5,249 nt of DNA from CAZCDM01 sp964497475 (lineage in GTDB: Bacteria; Planctomycetota; Phycisphaerae; SM23-33), in the NCBI GenBank assembly GCA_964497475.1, contig CAZCDM010000163.1, positions 1-5,249 on the forward strand, in the 5' to 3' direction. Shown piece after piece: positions 4,527 through 5,249 of this stretch (position 1 is the stretch's first letter; every line of letters begins with the position of its first letter). Made by a program: the position numbers and the translations under genes. The notes below the pieces were generated by a model. It was not told where the DNA came from, did not search any database, and saw only the letters and a list, made by a program, of their open reading frames with translations.

Positions 4527-5086
4527 GGTTCATCCTCTAGTCTAACGGATCGGCCGATGGGATGTTGCTCAATTAGCGTCCGCAATTTTTTCCGGGCGCG
4601 GTGCGCCTGGACCTTCGCCATCGTCTCGCTCCAGCCGGCCCGGTCGGCGGCCTCGGCCATGGAGAGCCCTTCGAGGTAGATCAGCGTCAAAATCAGCCGA
4701 TCCCGCGAAGGCAGCTCCGCCAGCAGCCGATGGACCAGCTCGGCCGCCTCGGCCTGCTCGATGTCCCGCCCCGGCCGGGCCGGTGCGTCCCAGTCAGCCA
4801 GGGGCACTTCGCAACTGGTTTTCTTCCGTCGCCGCCACAGCCGATACCCGCGCCGCGTGGCAATCCGACCCAGCCAGGCCCGGAACGACCCTTCGCCGCG
4901 AAAACTCCGCAGCGAGCGGTACACTTCCACGAACACGTCGGCGAGGAGTTCTTCCACCTCGCGCCGATCGCGCGTGAACCGCCACATCCGGCCGGCCACC
5001 CATTGCTGGTGACGCTCGACGAGCCGGCGATACGCCTCGCCGTCACCGGCGAGGGTAGCCTGGATGTCCTGACGGTCCGGGGCCAT
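4523..5086 (-). CDS. ECF-type RNA polymerase sigma factor (sigma70 family)
   Basis: An alternative sigma factor of 187 residues, the usual ECF length, that would direct RNA polymerase to a dedicated set of promoters. Region 2 covers about 14-88: ELLADVFVEVYRSLRSF (46-62), then GSFRAWLGRIATRRGYRLWRRRKK (66-89), the core-binding and -10-recognition part. A variable linker (90-112) is followed by region 4 (about 115-174), which contains LPSRDRLILTLIYLEGLS (125-142) and the helix-turn-helix MAEAADRAGWSETMAKVQAHRARKKLR (143-169), which contacts the -35. Regions 1 and 3 are absent, as expected for ECF factors. The ATG at 5084-5086 follows GGAAGGA by 5 bases. The gene ends in an ATGA overlap with the small membrane protein, so it heads a coupled three-gene operon. 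Its promoter looks like the housekeeping class rather than an ECF-type GGAAC motif, so autoregulation is not evident. The ECF subgroup cannot be assigned by eye. Confidence 0.93.
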   Translation of the reverse strand: MAPDRQDIQATLAGDGEAYRRLVERHQQWVAGRMWRFTRDRREVEELLADVFVEVYRSLRSFRGEGSFRAWLGRIATRRGYRLWRRRKKTSCEVPLADWDAPARPGRDIEQAEAAELVHRLLAELPSRDRLILTLIYLEGLSMAEAADRAGWSETMAKVQAHRARKKLRTLIEQHPIGRSVRLEDEP

Positions 5087-5148
5087 GGAAGTCCTTCCAG
5101 CCCGGTCAGGCCGCCGCTATCGCAGCCGATCCGCTCTGCCTGGTCTGT

Positions 5149-5160
5149 GCCCGGCCGGGC
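5149..5160. promoter_or_regulatory. 12-base perfect palindrome in the sigma-operon leader
   Basis: GCCCGGCCGGGC is self-complementary with no loop. It lies about 20-30 bases downstream of the predicted transcription start and 63 bases before the sigma ATG. It could be an operator, but in DNA this GC-rich such a palindrome may arise by chance. Confidence 0.25.
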
Positions 5161-5186
5161 GCGTGCGGTTACAGACACTTCAAATC

Positions 5187-5215
5187 ATAATAGAGCCGAA
5201 TGGCACTGCCGTCAG
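5187..5215 (-). promoter_or_regulatory. Predicted promoter of the sigma-factor operon
   Basis: On the minus strand, CTGACG (5210-5215, 4/6 to TTGACA) and TATTAT (5187-5192, 5/6 to TATAAT) are separated by exactly 17 bases in an otherwise AT-richer patch. The start would be near 5180, giving a leader of about 94 bases. No other gene is visible between it and the right edge of the window (5216-5249). Confidence 0.5.
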
Positions 5216-5249
5216 AAGGTATTCTGATTACATTGGTTATGGTTTCTCC

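Overview
The window looks like chromosomal DNA from an uncultured, GC-rich planctomycete, most likely of the Phycisphaerae type. This is inferred from three things. The elongation factor has the sequence hallmarks of the spirochaete-planctomycete-deltaproteobacterium/mitochondrial EF-G1 clade. An ECF sigma factor sits in a compact membrane-protein operon of a kind common in planctomycetes. The intergenic DNA is packed with short GC-rich palindromes. No marker gene fixes the taxon, so this is a working placement. All five convincing genes lie on the minus strand and read right to left.

Right part (5249 to 3790): a likely sigma70-type promoter (5187-5215) precedes three tightly packed genes. 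They encode an ECF sigma factor (4523-5086), an 85-residue single-pass membrane protein that may be an anti-sigma-like partner (4269-4526), and a 160-residue membrane-anchored protein resembling Spy/CpxP/ZraP-type metal or stress sensors (3790-4272). Both junctions are 4-base ATGA overlaps, so the three proteins are probably translationally coupled and made together. The layout suggests an envelope-stress or metal-responsive regulatory unit.

Middle (3789 to 3376): a 414-base non-coding gap that is noticeably AT-richer than its surroundings. It holds a perfect DnaA-box sequence inside a 7-bp inverted repeat, two DnaA-like 9-mers in tandem 11 bases apart, a candidate extended -10 promoter for the EF-G gene, and a leader of competing short hairpins. 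It could be a DnaA-controlled promoter region or, more speculatively, an origin-like site.

Left-centre (3375 to 510): a complete EF-G of the spdEFG1/mtEFG1 type (697 aa), followed after 46 bases by a class I SAM-dependent methyltransferase (241 aa) with its own strong Shine-Dalgarno. The two are probably co-transcribed.

Left end (about 480 to 1): an array of about eleven short hairpins spaced roughly 27-53 bases apart. It includes three identical 19-base copies and two interleaved inverted pairs. I see no protein gene here: the open frames are translations of the repeats. A well-formed promoter at 9-37 points left, out of the window, towards an unseen gene. The hairpin array and the DnaA-box intergenic region are the two parts that ordinary gene annotation does not explain.
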